NCBI RefSeq assembly: GCF_001427905.1
Contig: NZ_LMEF01000005.1
Span: 27,194 to 91,193, forward strand
From: Flavobacterium sp. Root420
GTDB taxonomy: Bacteria > Bacteroidota > Bacteroidia > Flavobacteriales > Flavobacteriaceae
Length of the DNA: 64,000 nucleotides
Direction: 5' to 3'
The notes under the pieces were generated by a model. That model ran no database searches, was not told where the DNA came from, and was given only the letters and a program-made list of their open reading frames with translations. Positions 45,974-53,217 of the stretch are shown here, in pieces (position 1 is the stretch's first letter; each line of letters starts with the position of its first letter). A program made the position numbers and the translations under genes.

Positions 45974-46002
45974 TTGTTTCAAATATATTTTAAGTAACTT
46001 TG
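45974..46002 (+). promoter_or_regulatory. predicted promoter of the Panacea/membrane-protein pair
   Basis: TTG (45974-45976), 18 bases, TAACTTTG (45995-46002), matching both elements of the flavobacterial promoter. The start codon is 22 bases downstream. Confidence 0.75.
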
Positions 46003-46024
46003 GTAAAATAATAATTTTAAGATT

Positions 46025-46483
46025 ATGACTTATAATCCAACAACAGTCGCAAATTATTTTATCGATAAGTATTCCAAAACGGGTAATCTTACGCCAATGA
46101 AGATAATCAAGCTGACTTACATTGCGTATGGTTGGTATTTGGCTTTGACAGATAAGAAAGAAAGATTATTGGATGAGAATCCAATTGCATGGGATTTTGG
46201 ACCTGTTTTTCCGTCTTTGTATTATAGTATAAAGCAGTATAAAAAAGAAAAGATAACGGAGAAGATTCCGAATGCTGTAAAAGATGAAAAAATTACCAGC
46301 GAAGATGAAAAATTCTTAGATAAAATTTGGGAAGTTTACGGAAGGTTTGATGGTATTTATTTAAGTGCTTTAACACACAATGATGGTACTCCCTGGAATA
46401 AAGTATATCGAAAAGATTCTAATGCTGTTATTTCTGACGATGATATTTTTGAACATTATAAAACGAAGTTAAAACCAATTTAA
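46025..46483 (+). CDS. Panacea-domain (DUF4065, SocA-like) protein, probable antitoxin
   Basis: This 152-residue cytoplasmic protein is essentially one Panacea domain. Signature stretches are VANYFIDKYSKTGNLTPMKI, IKLTYIAYGWYLALTDK, and PIAWDFGPVFPSLYYSIKQY. Panacea proteins are antitoxins that pair with many unrelated toxins, including small membrane-active ones. A few are proteolytic adaptors (SocA) or phage proteins. The partner here would be the 120-residue two-helix membrane protein that starts 7 bases after its stop. The promoter upstream is one of the best matches in the window. The pair lies directly after a tandem repeat array, a spot that looks open to insertions. Domain call is firm; antitoxin role is inferred. 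Confidence 0.85.
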   Translation: MTYNPTTVANYFIDKYSKTGNLTPMKIIKLTYIAYGWYLALTDKKERLLDENPIAWDFGPVFPSLYYSIKQYKKEKITEKIPNAVKDEKITSEDEKFLDKIWEVYGRFDGIYLSALTHNDGTPWNKVYRKDSNAVISDDDIFEHYKTKLKPI

Positions 46484-46490
46484 ACTTGAT

Positions 46491-46853
46491 ATGGCATCCC
46501 TAAATCTAAGTCAAATTTCAATTGCAAACAGTTCTTCCTTAACTCCTGAAGACCTTAGCAGCGCACGTTTACAAAATCAAATCCTTGAAGATAGATTAGG
46601 AAGCGCTAAAGTGGGAAGGTTTTTAGAAGATACCCGATTAAGAAGGCATCTAACCTATATTTTTGCTTTTATTATCTTTCTTTGGCTAGCAGCTGTAGTG
46701 TCTATTTTATATTTCAATTTTAATTTCCTGAATCTGAATCTTTCAGAAAATGTGCTCATTACATTATTGACCACTTCATCAGTAAATGTGATTGGAATGA
46801 TGTTGATTATTCTGAAAAATTTATTTCCGAAACCTCTTAATGACGAGGAATAG
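46491..46853 (+). CDS. small two-helix membrane protein, candidate toxin partner of the Panacea protein
   Basis: This is a 120-residue protein with no recognised family. The N-terminal 60 residues are polar (LSQISIANSSSLTPEDLSSA, LQNQILEDRLGSAK). Two hydrophobic helices follow, at about 58-80 and 88-110, separated by a short loop, and a short tail (LFPKPLNDEE). The small size, membrane location and 7-base spacing after a Panacea antitoxin gene match membrane-acting PanT toxins. Its stop is 3 bases from the convergent cvpA stop. Alternatives are an uncharacterised membrane partner or a remnant. No catalytic motif is seen. Confidence 0.65.
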   Translation: MASLNLSQISIANSSSLTPEDLSSARLQNQILEDRLGSAKVGRFLEDTRLRRHLTYIFAFIIFLWLAAVVSILYFNFNFLNLNLSENVLITLLTTSSVNVIGMMLIILKNLFPKPLNDEE

Positions 46854-46856
46854 GAA

Positions 46857-47402
46857 TTATTCTTTTTTAGTTTCAGAAGTTTCTTCCGGGTTTTTAGCAT
46901 GACTTTCTTTAAACGATTCGTACCATTTCTCAATTGACGGATAAACAAAAGCAGCTACTTTTTTAACAGGATTATAAAAAATAGAGTTGTCTAAAGTTTC
47001 TTTTTTGGCAAAGGTATTATTGAAGTTTATTTTCTCAAAAAGAGCAATAAAAATACTCATTATCAGGATCGTTTTTAAAACCCTGAAAAATCCTCCACCC
47101 AATTTATTTGCCCATCCGAGGAAAGCAAAATCGGCAATTCCGGTAAGGATTTTGGCTAAGAAATATACACCAATCACCACTAAAATAAAAGTCAGAATAA
47201 AAGCCGTAATCTGAATTGTATTTGGATTCCAGGAAACGTGCGGTGTAATGAGTCCCTTCATCAATGAAGAGAATTTAATCGCAAGATAAATTCCCAATAA
47301 CAAAGAAACAAAAGAAGCAATTTCTACAAAAAGCCCGTTTTTAATGCCTTTGTATAAACTAAAAGCCAAAAGTGCTCCAAAAATCATATCGAAAAAACTC
47401 AT
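46857..47402 (-). CDS. CvpA-family membrane protein
   Basis: This is a 181-residue protein from ATG 47402 (MSFFDMIFGALLAFSLYKG). A longer frame to 47429 is possible, but a TATATTTG promoter box overlaps that extension, so the internal start is chosen. Four hydrophobic segments lie at about 4-22, 30-48, 62-84 and 100-120, with the CvpA pattern GxxxGLFVEIASFVSLLLGI, and a charged C-terminal tail (EETSETKKE) follows. CvpA proteins sit in the inner membrane and are linked to colicin V production or envelope maintenance, with no known enzymatic activity. It is convergent with the Panacea pair and divergent from the next hypothetical gene. Confidence 0.8.
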   Translation of the reverse strand: MSFFDMIFGALLAFSLYKGIKNGLFVEIASFVSLLLGIYLAIKFSSLMKGLITPHVSWNPNTIQITAFILTFILVVIGVYFLAKILTGIADFAFLGWANKLGGGFFRVLKTILIMSIFIALFEKINFNNTFAKKETLDNSIFYNPVKKVAAFVYPSIEKWYESFKESHAKNPEETSETKKE

Positions 47403-47426
47403 ATTTGCGGGTGTTTTATTGAAGCG

Positions 47427-47434
47427 CAAATATA
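47427..47434 (-). promoter_or_regulatory. predicted -7 box of cvpA-like gene (also fixes its start)
   Basis: TATATTTG on the minus strand, about 25 bases before ATG 47402. It overlaps the first codons of the longer alternative frame, arguing against that start. Confidence 0.5.
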
Positions 47435-47541
47435 ACAGAATTATCTAGTTTTTAAGGTGCAGAGGTTCAGAGAAGCAAAGGGGCAAAGGTTTTTATTTTC
47501 TGATGTATTTCATTTTTTAAGGTCATTGGATTTGAAGTCCG

Positions 47542-47549
47542 TATCTTTG
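47542..47549 (+). promoter_or_regulatory. predicted -7 box for the 47646 gene
   Basis: TATCTTTG fits TAnnTTTG. The -33 element is poor. The implied leader of about 90 bases contains a hairpin made of ATTTTAGATT-type words. Confidence 0.4.
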
Positions 47550-47552
47550 CAA

Positions 47553-47637
47553 TTCTAATTTTAGATTTTAGATTGAAGATTTCAGTTTTAAAAATCGCAA
47601 AATCATTTTCAATCTAAAATCTTCAATCTAAAATCAT
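47553..47637 (+). repeat. fold-back word repeat (TTTAGATTGAAGATT words) before the 47646 gene
   Basis: The words AATTTTAGATTTTAGATTGA near 47555 reappear inverted as AATCTAAAATCTTCAATCTA near 47610. The two arms form one leader hairpin just before the start codon. Confidence 0.6.
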
Positions 47638-47645
47638 AAATTAAA

Positions 47646-48002
47646 ATGTCCAGAGATACACAATTAAAAGAGCGTTGGGAAAAGCTCGTCGATATACTTT
47701 CAAATCAGTTTTCGCAAGGCGAAGACTTAGATTTGGATGCTATTATTTACTTAATCGGGGTTCAGGAACTTGGAAAAGTACACCGCGAATTCAAAAAAGA
47801 TGAAAAATTAAACTTAATGCACATCGCCATTTGCCGATTATTAGAGCCTTACGGATTCTATGAATTCGACTTTTTTGATGCCGAAGGATGGCCGCATTAT
47901 AAAGTAAAAGAAGAGTTACCACCACTAAAAGCAGGCGAACAATCGGTTTTGATGAAAGAAGCGATTGTGAATTATTTTTTAGAAAGAGAACTTATTGATT
48001 AG
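47646..48002 (+). CDS. conserved hypothetical cytoplasmic protein upstream of pheS
   Basis: This 118-residue acidic soluble protein was not assigned to a named family. It begins MSRDTQLKERWEKLVDILSN and contains DLDLDAIIYLIGVQELGKVH, followed by LEPYGFYEFDFFDAEGWPHY. It has no signal peptide or membrane helix. Good codon usage and a clear promoter box support a real gene. I recall similar small proteins from other Bacteroidota but with no known function. The next gene, pheS, starts 111 bases on but has its own promoter box, so an operon is possible rather than shown. Confidence 0.75.
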   Translation: MSRDTQLKERWEKLVDILSNQFSQGEDLDLDAIIYLIGVQELGKVHREFKKDEKLNLMHIAICRLLEPYGFYEFDFFDAEGWPHYKVKEELPPLKAGEQSVLMKEAIVNYFLERELID

Positions 48003-48003
48003 T

Positions 48004-48060
48004 TTTCAGTCACAGTCACAGTTATAACAGTGTCAATGACTGAAAACTGCGACTGCGACT
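48004..48060. repeat. fold-back CAGTCACAGT-type word repeat
   Basis: TTTTCAGTCACAGTCACAGTT is followed by an inverted copy (AATGACTGAAAACTGCGACTG). It lies in the spacer before pheS. Confidence 0.55.
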
Positions 48061-48082
48061 GTTTAATTTCAACTAAAATCAC

Positions 48083-48090
48083 TAAATTTG
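48083..48090 (+). promoter_or_regulatory. predicted -7 box of pheS
   Basis: TAAATTTG matches TAnnTTTG, 23 bases before the pheS start, with a GAAGGA sequence between that could assist ribosome binding. Confidence 0.5.
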
Positions 48091-48112
48091 CTCTCTCAAT
48101 TATTGAAGGAAA

Positions 48113-49132
48113 ATGATAGACAAGATAAAACAGCATATAGAGGAAGCTAAATCCTTTAATGATAAAAATAAAGAATCTTTAGAGCAGTTCCGAATTAAAT
48201 ATTTAGGTAGTAAAGGGTTATTAAAAGAACTTTTTACAGAGTTTAAAAATATTCCGAATGACCAGAAAAAAGATTTTGGACAAGTAATAAATACTTTAAA
48301 AGCCGTTGCTGAAGAAAAAGTAAGAGTTATTCAGGAAGAACTGGAAAGCAAACAGGAAACAAAAGGTATGTTTGGTGATTTAACCAGAGCAGCGGAGCCT
48401 GTAATTATAGGTTCCCGTCATCCTATTTCTATTGTAAAAAATCAAATTATAGATATTTTTGCCAATATTGGATTCAACGTTTCTGAAGGTCCGGAAATCG
48501 AAGACGACTGGCATAATTTTACCGCATTGAACTTACCGGAATACCATCCGGCTCGTGATATGCAGGATACTTTTTTCATTCAGACGAATCCTGATGTGTT
48601 GTTGCGTACGCATACATCCTCCGTTCAGGTACGTTATATGGAAAACAACAAACCGCCAATTCGTACTATTTCTCCGGGGCGTGTGTTTCGTAACGAAGCT
48701 ATTTCGTCACGTTCACACTGTATTTTCCATCAGGTTGAAGGATTGTATATTGACAAAGATGTTTCTTTTGCCGATTTGAAACAAACGTTGCTTTATTTTA
48801 CGAAAGAAATGTTCGGGAAATCTAAGATTCGTTTGCGTCCGTCATACTTTCCATTTACAGAACCAAGTGCCGAAATTGATATTTACTGGGGTTTAAAAAC
48901 AGAAACCGATTACCGTATCACAAAAGGAACTGGCTGGTTAGAAATTGGAGGCTGCGGAATGGTTGATCCAAACGTTCTTAAAAACTGTGACATCAATCCG
49001 GATGAATTCAATGGTTTTGCTTTCGGAATGGGAGTAGAGCGTATTGCAATGTTACTGTATCAAATTGGTGACATCCGAATGTTTTACGAAAATGACGTTC
49101 GTTTCTTAGAGCAATTTAAAGCTAATATATAA
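48113..49132 (+). CDS. pheS: phenylalanine-tRNA ligase alpha subunit
   Basis: This is a 339-residue class II aminoacyl-tRNA synthetase subunit. The N-terminal coiled coil (about 1-85) binds tRNA. The catalytic core has motif 2 at about 185-225 (GRVFRNEAISSRSHCIFHQV, then EGLYIDKD) and motif 3 near 305 (GFAFGMGVERIAML). With PheT it charges tRNA-Phe in the cytoplasm. The pheT gene is not in this window, so alpha and beta subunits are encoded apart, as often in Bacteroidota. The start MIDKIKQHIEEAKSFN agrees with family length. A palindromic word repeat follows the stop. Confidence 0.96.
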   Translation: MIDKIKQHIEEAKSFNDKNKESLEQFRIKYLGSKGLLKELFTEFKNIPNDQKKDFGQVINTLKAVAEEKVRVIQEELESKQETKGMFGDLTRAAEPVIIGSRHPISIVKNQIIDIFANIGFNVSEGPEIEDDWHNFTALNLPEYHPARDMQDTFFIQTNPDVLLRTHTSSVQVRYMENNKPPIRTISPGRVFRNEAISSRSHCIFHQVEGLYIDKDVSFADLKQTLLYFTKEMFGKSKIRLRPSYFPFTEPSAEIDIYWGLKTETDYRITKGTGWLEIGGCGMVDPNVLKNCDINPDEFNGFAFGMGVERIAMLLYQIGDIRMFYENDVRFLEQFKANI

Positions 49133-49136
49133 ATTA

Positions 49137-49192
49137 AGTCGAAAGTCAAAAGTCGAAAGTCTCAAAGTTTGGGACTTTCGACTTTTCGACTT
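49137..49192. repeat. fold-back GTCGAAAGTC word repeat after pheS
   Basis: AAGTCGAAAGTCAAAAGTCG is followed, after a short loop, by GGGACTTTCGACTTTTCGAC. The two arms fold into a strong hairpin that may end the pheS transcript. Confidence 0.65.
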
Positions 49193-49209
49193 TATAACTT
49201 TTGAGTAAT

Positions 49210-49617
49210 ATGAAAAAAGATATAACAATTCCAGAAGTAGAAAACGTATTCCTTGCCGCTGTTCAGGAATGGAGCGACGATTTTATGGAAAAAGTATGGT
49301 ACGCTTACCTGGTAAACGACAGTGATTTTAATTTAGACAGTGTTATGGTTGTTTCAAAAGCATTTGGAACAATCGATAGCGAAATGAAAAAGACATCGAC
49401 TTTACGTCATGCTTTTGTTGAAGTTCCAGCCGTTTCTGTTGTTAAAATCGAAATGATTGAGAAAAGTCTTTTGGTTTTAAATAATGAATTCATGGTGACT
49501 TTCTTCATCGGAAATACTTTGTATGACAAGAAATTCATCTTCAAATCCAACCTGATCAGCGAAAACAATACGGAAGAAGTGCCGATTTTGTTTGTAGAGG
49601 GGGTTATGGTGAAGTAA
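49210..49617 (+). CDS. conserved hypothetical protein
   Basis: This is a 135-residue soluble protein starting at ATG 49210 (MKKDITIPEVENVFLAAVQE). A TTG nine bases upstream is in frame but less likely. The sequence is beta-rich (VWYAYLVNDSDFNLDSVMVV, HAFVEVPAVSVVKIEMIEKS) without a catalytic motif, signal peptide or membrane helix. I do not recognise the family, although proteins of this length and pattern occur beside pheS and gpsA in other flavobacteria as I recall. A bidirectional hairpin and a nested fold-back repeat follow. Confidence 0.7.
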   Translation: MKKDITIPEVENVFLAAVQEWSDDFMEKVWYAYLVNDSDFNLDSVMVVSKAFGTIDSEMKKTSTLRHAFVEVPAVSVVKIEMIEKSLLVLNNEFMVTFFIGNTLYDKKFIFKSNLISENNTEEVPILFVEGVMVK

Positions 49618-49628
49618 AGAGAGGCAAG

Positions 49629-49770
49629 AGAATAGAAGCAAGAGCCAAGAGAATAGACTTTAGAATAATAGAATAAAAAGAGCCGAGACAAAAATTAAAT
49701 TAGTCTTGACTCTTTTTTTATGTTCATTCGCGAGAAATCTATTTTCTTGGTTCTTGCTTCTTTGCTCTAA
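49629..49770. repeat. nested fold-back repeat around a terminator
   Basis: Outer arms of about 28 bases (AGAATAGAAGCAAGAGCCAA near 49630 and its near-complement around 49740-49768) enclose the inner terminator hairpin at 49675-49719. The repeat lies between convergent genes. Confidence 0.6.
49675..49719. terminator. bidirectional intrinsic terminator
   Basis: The arms AAAAAGAGCCGAGAC (49675-49689) and GTCTTGACTCTTTTT (49703-49717) have two mismatches, with T-runs on both strands. It lies between the convergent 49210 gene and gpsA. Confidence 0.75.
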
Positions 49771-49779
49771 GGGAAAAAA

Positions 49780-50775
49780 TTAATCCAAAGACTCAGTCAA
49801 TTTCTTAAATACAGCTTTAGCATCTTTTCCTTCATATAAAACAGCATACACAGCGTCAATAATAGGCGTTTTAGCACCGTAACCCTGATTTAGTTTATAA
49901 GCACTTTTTGTTGCGTAATATCCTTCGGCAACCATGCTCATTTCCATCATCGCACTTTTTACAGTGTATCCTTTTCCAATCATGTTTCCGAACATTCTGT
50001 TTCTGGAGAAAACCGAATATCCTGTAACCAATAAATCGCCCAAATAAGCCGAATCATTGATGTTACGTTTCATTTTATGCACTTTTCTAATGAATTTTTT
50101 CATCTCACGAATCCCATTACTCATCATAACCGACTGGAAATTATCTCCATAACCTAAACCATGGGCAATTCCGGCTGCGATTGCATATATGTTTTTAAGC
50201 ATTGCTGCATATTCAGTTCCGATAATATCGTCTGAAATTTTAGCTTTGATATAGTTTCCTGAAAGTGATTTAGCCACAATACGAGCTTTGTCCGGATCTC
50301 CGCAAGCAATTGTTAAGTACGAAAGTCTTTCTAAAGCCACTTCTTCAGCATGACAAGGGCCTGTAATAACACCAATATTGTAGTATGGAATGTCGTATTG
50401 AATATGGAAATGTTCGCCAACAATTAAACTTGTTTCCGGAACAATTCCTTTAATAGCTGAGAAAATGATTTTATCGGCCAAAGAAACCGTCATGTTTTTC
50501 AATTCCGCATCTAAAAAAGCAGAAGGAATAGCAAAAATCACATAATCTGCATATTCAATTGCTTCGTTGATATTATTGGTTAATCTAAGTTTCTTGGTAT
50601 CAAATTCTACCGAACTTAAATAATTTGGATTGTGTTTGTATTTTTGAATGTGCTCTATCGCAGCGTCATTACGCATATACCATGCAATTTCGGAAAGATT
50701 CACGCAAAGCATTTTTGCAATTGCCGTTGCCCAACTACCTCCTCCAATCACTGCAAATTTTAAATTTTCGCTCAT
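49780..50775 (-). CDS. gpsA: NAD(P)-dependent glycerol-3-phosphate dehydrogenase
   Basis: This 331-residue cytoplasmic enzyme reduces dihydroxyacetone phosphate to sn-glycerol-3-phosphate for phospholipid synthesis. The N-terminal Rossmann motif is AVIGGGSWATAIAKML at about 8-23. Later motifs are FSAIKGIVPETS, the GPCHAEEVA catalytic region near 140, and the C-terminal domain with AAMLKNIYAIAAGIAHGLGY. The Lys of AAMLKN is the usual active-site Lys. A canonical promoter precedes it (TTG, 21 bases, TACTTTTG). It is convergent with the 49210 gene and not in an obvious operon. Confidence 0.95.
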   Translation of the reverse strand: MSENLKFAVIGGGSWATAIAKMLCVNLSEIAWYMRNDAAIEHIQKYKHNPNYLSSVEFDTKKLRLTNNINEAIEYADYVIFAIPSAFLDAELKNMTVSLADKIIFSAIKGIVPETSLIVGEHFHIQYDIPYYNIGVITGPCHAEEVALERLSYLTIACGDPDKARIVAKSLSGNYIKAKISDDIIGTEYAAMLKNIYAIAAGIAHGLGYGDNFQSVMMSNGIREMKKFIRKVHKMKRNINDSAYLGDLLVTGYSVFSRNRMFGNMIGKGYTVKSAMMEMSMVAEGYYATKSAYKLNQGYGAKTPIIDAVYAVLYEGKDAKAVFKKLTESLD

Positions 50776-50793
50776 TATTTTAATAATTTAAAG

Positions 50794-50825
50794 CAAAAGT
50801 ACTTAATAAAGTAGTAATAATACAA
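50794..50825 (-). promoter_or_regulatory. predicted gpsA promoter
   Basis: On the minus strand TTG (50823-50825), 21 bases, TACTTTTG (50794-50801), an exact match to the flavobacterial consensus about 20 bases before the start codon. Confidence 0.75.
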
Positions 50826-50965
50826 AATCTCATTTAAGAAATTTAATAATCTCCTTTAATTAGAAGGGTTTTCATTACAGCAGGAAAAATATCAAAAAAT
50901 AATTTTACTCCTACACAATAAACTCGAGATAGTTGCGTTAGAACTATTTATAAATTTAGAATTTA

Positions 50966-51013
50966 ATGAGTTTAGCAAAAAAAGAGTTAGTTAGTTTTGT
51001 TTTAGTATTTTAA
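50966..51013 (+). CDS. 15-codon open frame ending at a strong terminator (possible small peptide)
   Basis: ATG at 50966 opens a 15-residue frame (MSLAKKELVSFVLVF) whose TAA overlaps the 5' foot of the hairpin at 51012-51050. No convincing TAnnTTTG box or ribosome-binding site precedes it. It may be chance, or a small peptide or short RNA. Confidence 0.2.
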   Translation: MSLAKKELVSFVLVF

Positions 51014-51050
51014 AAAGGCGTTCCTAAATATTTTAAGAACGCCTTTTTTT
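51012..51050. terminator. bidirectional intrinsic terminator (ends the alcohol dehydrogenase transcript)
   Basis: The arms AAAAAGGCGTTC (51012-51023) and GAACGCCTTTTT (51037-51048) are perfect, with T-runs on both strands. It lies 62 bases past the ADH stop on the minus strand. The rest of the 50776-51111 gap holds the gpsA promoter and a CAGTCACAGT-type fold-back repeat. Confidence 0.88.
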
Positions 51051-51111
51051 AGTTTTCGGTTTACAGTCACAGTTTACAGTTTAAACTGAGAATGAATACT
51101 GCGACTAGGAA

Positions 51112-52269
51112 CTAATAACTCATTTCAACAATAGATTTTACTTTATCTAAAGTTACCAATTGATTTTCGCCTAAACCTTTCCAGTTTCTTTCGTCAAAAC
51201 GTTTTACAATAAAATCAGCTGTTTCATTATAATCGTTTGTGTATTGCGAAAGTTTGGTATCCATTCCCATTGTATGGAAAAATTCAACTGTTTTATTGAT
51301 CGCTTCTTTAGCTACTTCGTCATCAGAACCGGTTAAATTAAAAATTCTTCTTCCGTATTGCGCTAATTTGCCTTTTTTGGTTTCAAACATTACCTTGTAT
51401 AGGCTTGGTCCTATAATCGCCAAAGTTCTCGCATGATCAATTCCGTATAAAGCGGTTAATTCGTGCCCAATCATATGTGTTGCCCAATCTGTCGGAACAC
51501 CTTTCTGAATTAATCCATTTAAAGCCATGGTACAACTCCACATAAAGTTGGATGCTAAGGCATAATCAGTTGGATTTTCAACCACTTTTGGACCAACTTC
51601 GATTAAGGTTTGTAAAATTCCTTCAGAAATTCTGTCCTGCAAATAACCTTCGTGAGGATAAGTCAAATATTGTTCCATTACATGCGTATATGCGTCGACA
51701 ACACCGTTTTGCAGTTGTCTTTTGGGTAAAGAAGCAATAACGGTTGGATCACAGATAGAAAATTTTGGAAACAAGGCACTACCGCCAAAAGCTAGCTTTT
51801 CCTGCGTTGCTGCAATAGTAACAACAGAACCCGAATTCATTTCGCTTCCTGTAGCCGGTAAAGTTAGAACAGTTCCAAATGGCATAGCGTTTTCTTTAAT
51901 CAGTAATCTTTTCTGTAAAATGTCAATCGGATTTCCTTCAAAATGAACGGCAGCCGAAATAAATTTCACACCATCAATAACAGATCCGCCACCAACAGCC
52001 AGAATAAAATCAATTTTTTCGGCTTTAATTACTTCTACAGCTTTCATTAAAGTTTCAAAATGTGGGTTAGGCTCTATTCCGCCAAATTCCACAATATCAA
52101 AACCTTTTAAATTGTTGATGACTTGTTCGTGAATGCCGTTTTTAAAAATACTTCCACCACCGTAAGCCAGTAATATTTTAGCACCTTTAGGAACTAAACT
52201 AGAAAGTTTTTCTATTTGTCCCTTCCCGAAGATTAAATTCGTCGGATTATATAATTCAAAGTTTAACAT
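51112..52269 (-). CDS. iron-type NAD(P)H-dependent alcohol dehydrogenase (YqhD/BdhA-like)
   Basis: This is a 385-residue group III alcohol dehydrogenase. The nucleotide-binding GGGSVIDGVKFISAA is near 96. The metal ligands are the Asp and His of VVDAYTHVMEQYL near 195-200, and the His residues of THMIGHELTALYGIDHA near 262-280. The full length and the order of motifs match YqhD-like butanol dehydrogenases, which reduce aldehydes using NADPH. It follows an exported DJ-1/PfpI protein gene on the same strand after a 101-base spacer. A LysR regulator diverges from that pair, which fits a reactive-aldehyde detoxification role. A terminator follows. Confidence 0.9.
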   Translation of the reverse strand: MLNFELYNPTNLIFGKGQIEKLSSLVPKGAKILLAYGGGSIFKNGIHEQVINNLKGFDIVEFGGIEPNPHFETLMKAVEVIKAEKIDFILAVGGGSVIDGVKFISAAVHFEGNPIDILQKRLLIKENAMPFGTVLTLPATGSEMNSGSVVTIAATQEKLAFGGSALFPKFSICDPTVIASLPKRQLQNGVVDAYTHVMEQYLTYPHEGYLQDRISEGILQTLIEVGPKVVENPTDYALASNFMWSCTMALNGLIQKGVPTDWATHMIGHELTALYGIDHARTLAIIGPSLYKVMFETKKGKLAQYGRRIFNLTGSDDEVAKEAINKTVEFFHTMGMDTKLSQYTNDYNETADFIVKRFDERNWKGLGENQLVTLDKVKSIVEMSY

Positions 52270-52280
52270 GTTTTTATTTT

Positions 52281-52368
52281 TAAGGTTCTGAGATACTAAG
52301 GGACTAAGGTTCTAAGTTTTTTTTAAGATTTTGAAATCTTAGCAACTCAGAACCTTAGTCCCTTAGCA
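52281..52368. repeat. fold-back GGGACTAAGGTTCT word repeat between DJ-1 and ADH genes
   Basis: ACTAAGGGACTAAGGTTCT near 52295 reappears inverted (AGAACCTTAGTCCCTTAG) near 52350. The arms form a long imperfect hairpin in the gap between the two genes. Confidence 0.6.
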
Positions 52369-52370
52369 TC

Positions 52371-53132
52371 TTATTCTAATTTTTGTAATAGTTTTCCAGC
52401 CACTAATTTTGATGATGCCGGATTTTGTCCTGTAATTAAAAGACCGTCTTCAACAGCATAAGGCTGCCAGTTTGGTCCTTTTGAGAATTTAGCTCCGTTT
52501 GACGAAAGTGCATCTTCTAATAAAAAAGGAACTACTTTGGTTAAACCAACAGCCTCTTCTTCTTCATTGGTAAAACCGGTAACTTTTTTACCTTTCACTA
52601 AATATTCCCCGTTTACTTTTACGTTTTTCAAAACGGCTGGAGCGTGACAAACAAAGGCAACAGGTTTTTTGTGTGAGTAAAATGATTCGATTAAATCGAT
52701 AGAGTTTTGATTTTCTACTAAATCCCAAAGCGGACCATGGCCTCCAGGATAAAAAACAGCATCATAATCTTTTTGATTTATGGTCGAAAGTTTCAAAGTA
52801 TGTTTTAATTTTTCCTGTAAGGCTTTATCGGCATCAAAACGTTTGGTGTCTTCTGTAGCCGAAGCCGGATCAGCACTTTTTGGATCGATTGGTGGCTGTC
52901 CTCCAAGTGGAGAAGCAATTGTAATTTCAACTCCTTTGTCTAATAACTCATAATAAGGTGCAGCCAATTCTTCTGACCAAAATCCGGTTTTTTCTCCCGT
53001 GTTGCCCAGTTTATCATTACTGGTGACAACAAATAATACCTTTTTCATATTTTTCTTATTTGATTTTTGCGCTGTAGCTGTTATGCTGCTGGCAGTAAAT
53101 GCGACAATTGCGAGTAATGCTATTTTTTTCAT
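52371..53132 (-). CDS. exported DJ-1/PfpI-family protein (glyoxalase III / Hsp31-like)
   Basis: This is a 253-residue protein. A probable signal peptide (about 1-21, cleavage after TATAQ) precedes a DJ-1/PfpI domain at about 29-250. The nucleophile Cys is at about 162 in AFVCHAPAVL. A conserved Glu lies in FWSEELAAPYY near 54, and the HGPLWDL region near 132 completes the pocket. Members of this class (Hsp31, glyoxalase III) convert methylglyoxal to lactate or act on protein adducts. It is divergent from a LysR regulator and is followed by an alcohol dehydrogenase. The export signal is unusual for a cytosolic glyoxalase. Confidence 0.88.
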   Translation of the reverse strand: MKKIALLAIVAFTASSITATAQKSNKKNMKKVLFVVTSNDKLGNTGEKTGFWSEELAAPYYELLDKGVEITIASPLGGQPPIDPKSADPASATEDTKRFDADKALQEKLKHTLKLSTINQKDYDAVFYPGGHGPLWDLVENQNSIDLIESFYSHKKPVAFVCHAPAVLKNVKVNGEYLVKGKKVTGFTNEEEEAVGLTKVVPFLLEDALSSNGAKFSKGPNWQPYAVEDGLLITGQNPASSKLVAGKLLQKLE

Positions 53133-53171
53133 AGTTTTAAATTTTCATCAAATTTACAGCTTAAGTGATAT

Positions 53172-53198
53172 TTGTAAAAATAAAATAAACTATGTTTG
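53172..53198 (+). promoter_or_regulatory. predicted promoter of the LysR gene
   Basis: TTG (53172-53174), 16 bases, TATGTTTG (53191-53198), 19 bases before the start. It lies in the 85-base divergent region shared with the DJ-1 gene, where a LysR site is expected. Confidence 0.6.
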
Positions 53199-53217
53199 TA
53201 ATAAATAAATTTATATC

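Noticed and set aside
45756..46028. 90-codon open frame on the plus strand before the Panacea gene
   Set aside because: It starts in the repeat array, runs across the Panacea promoter and overlaps the Panacea start; no recognisable protein features.
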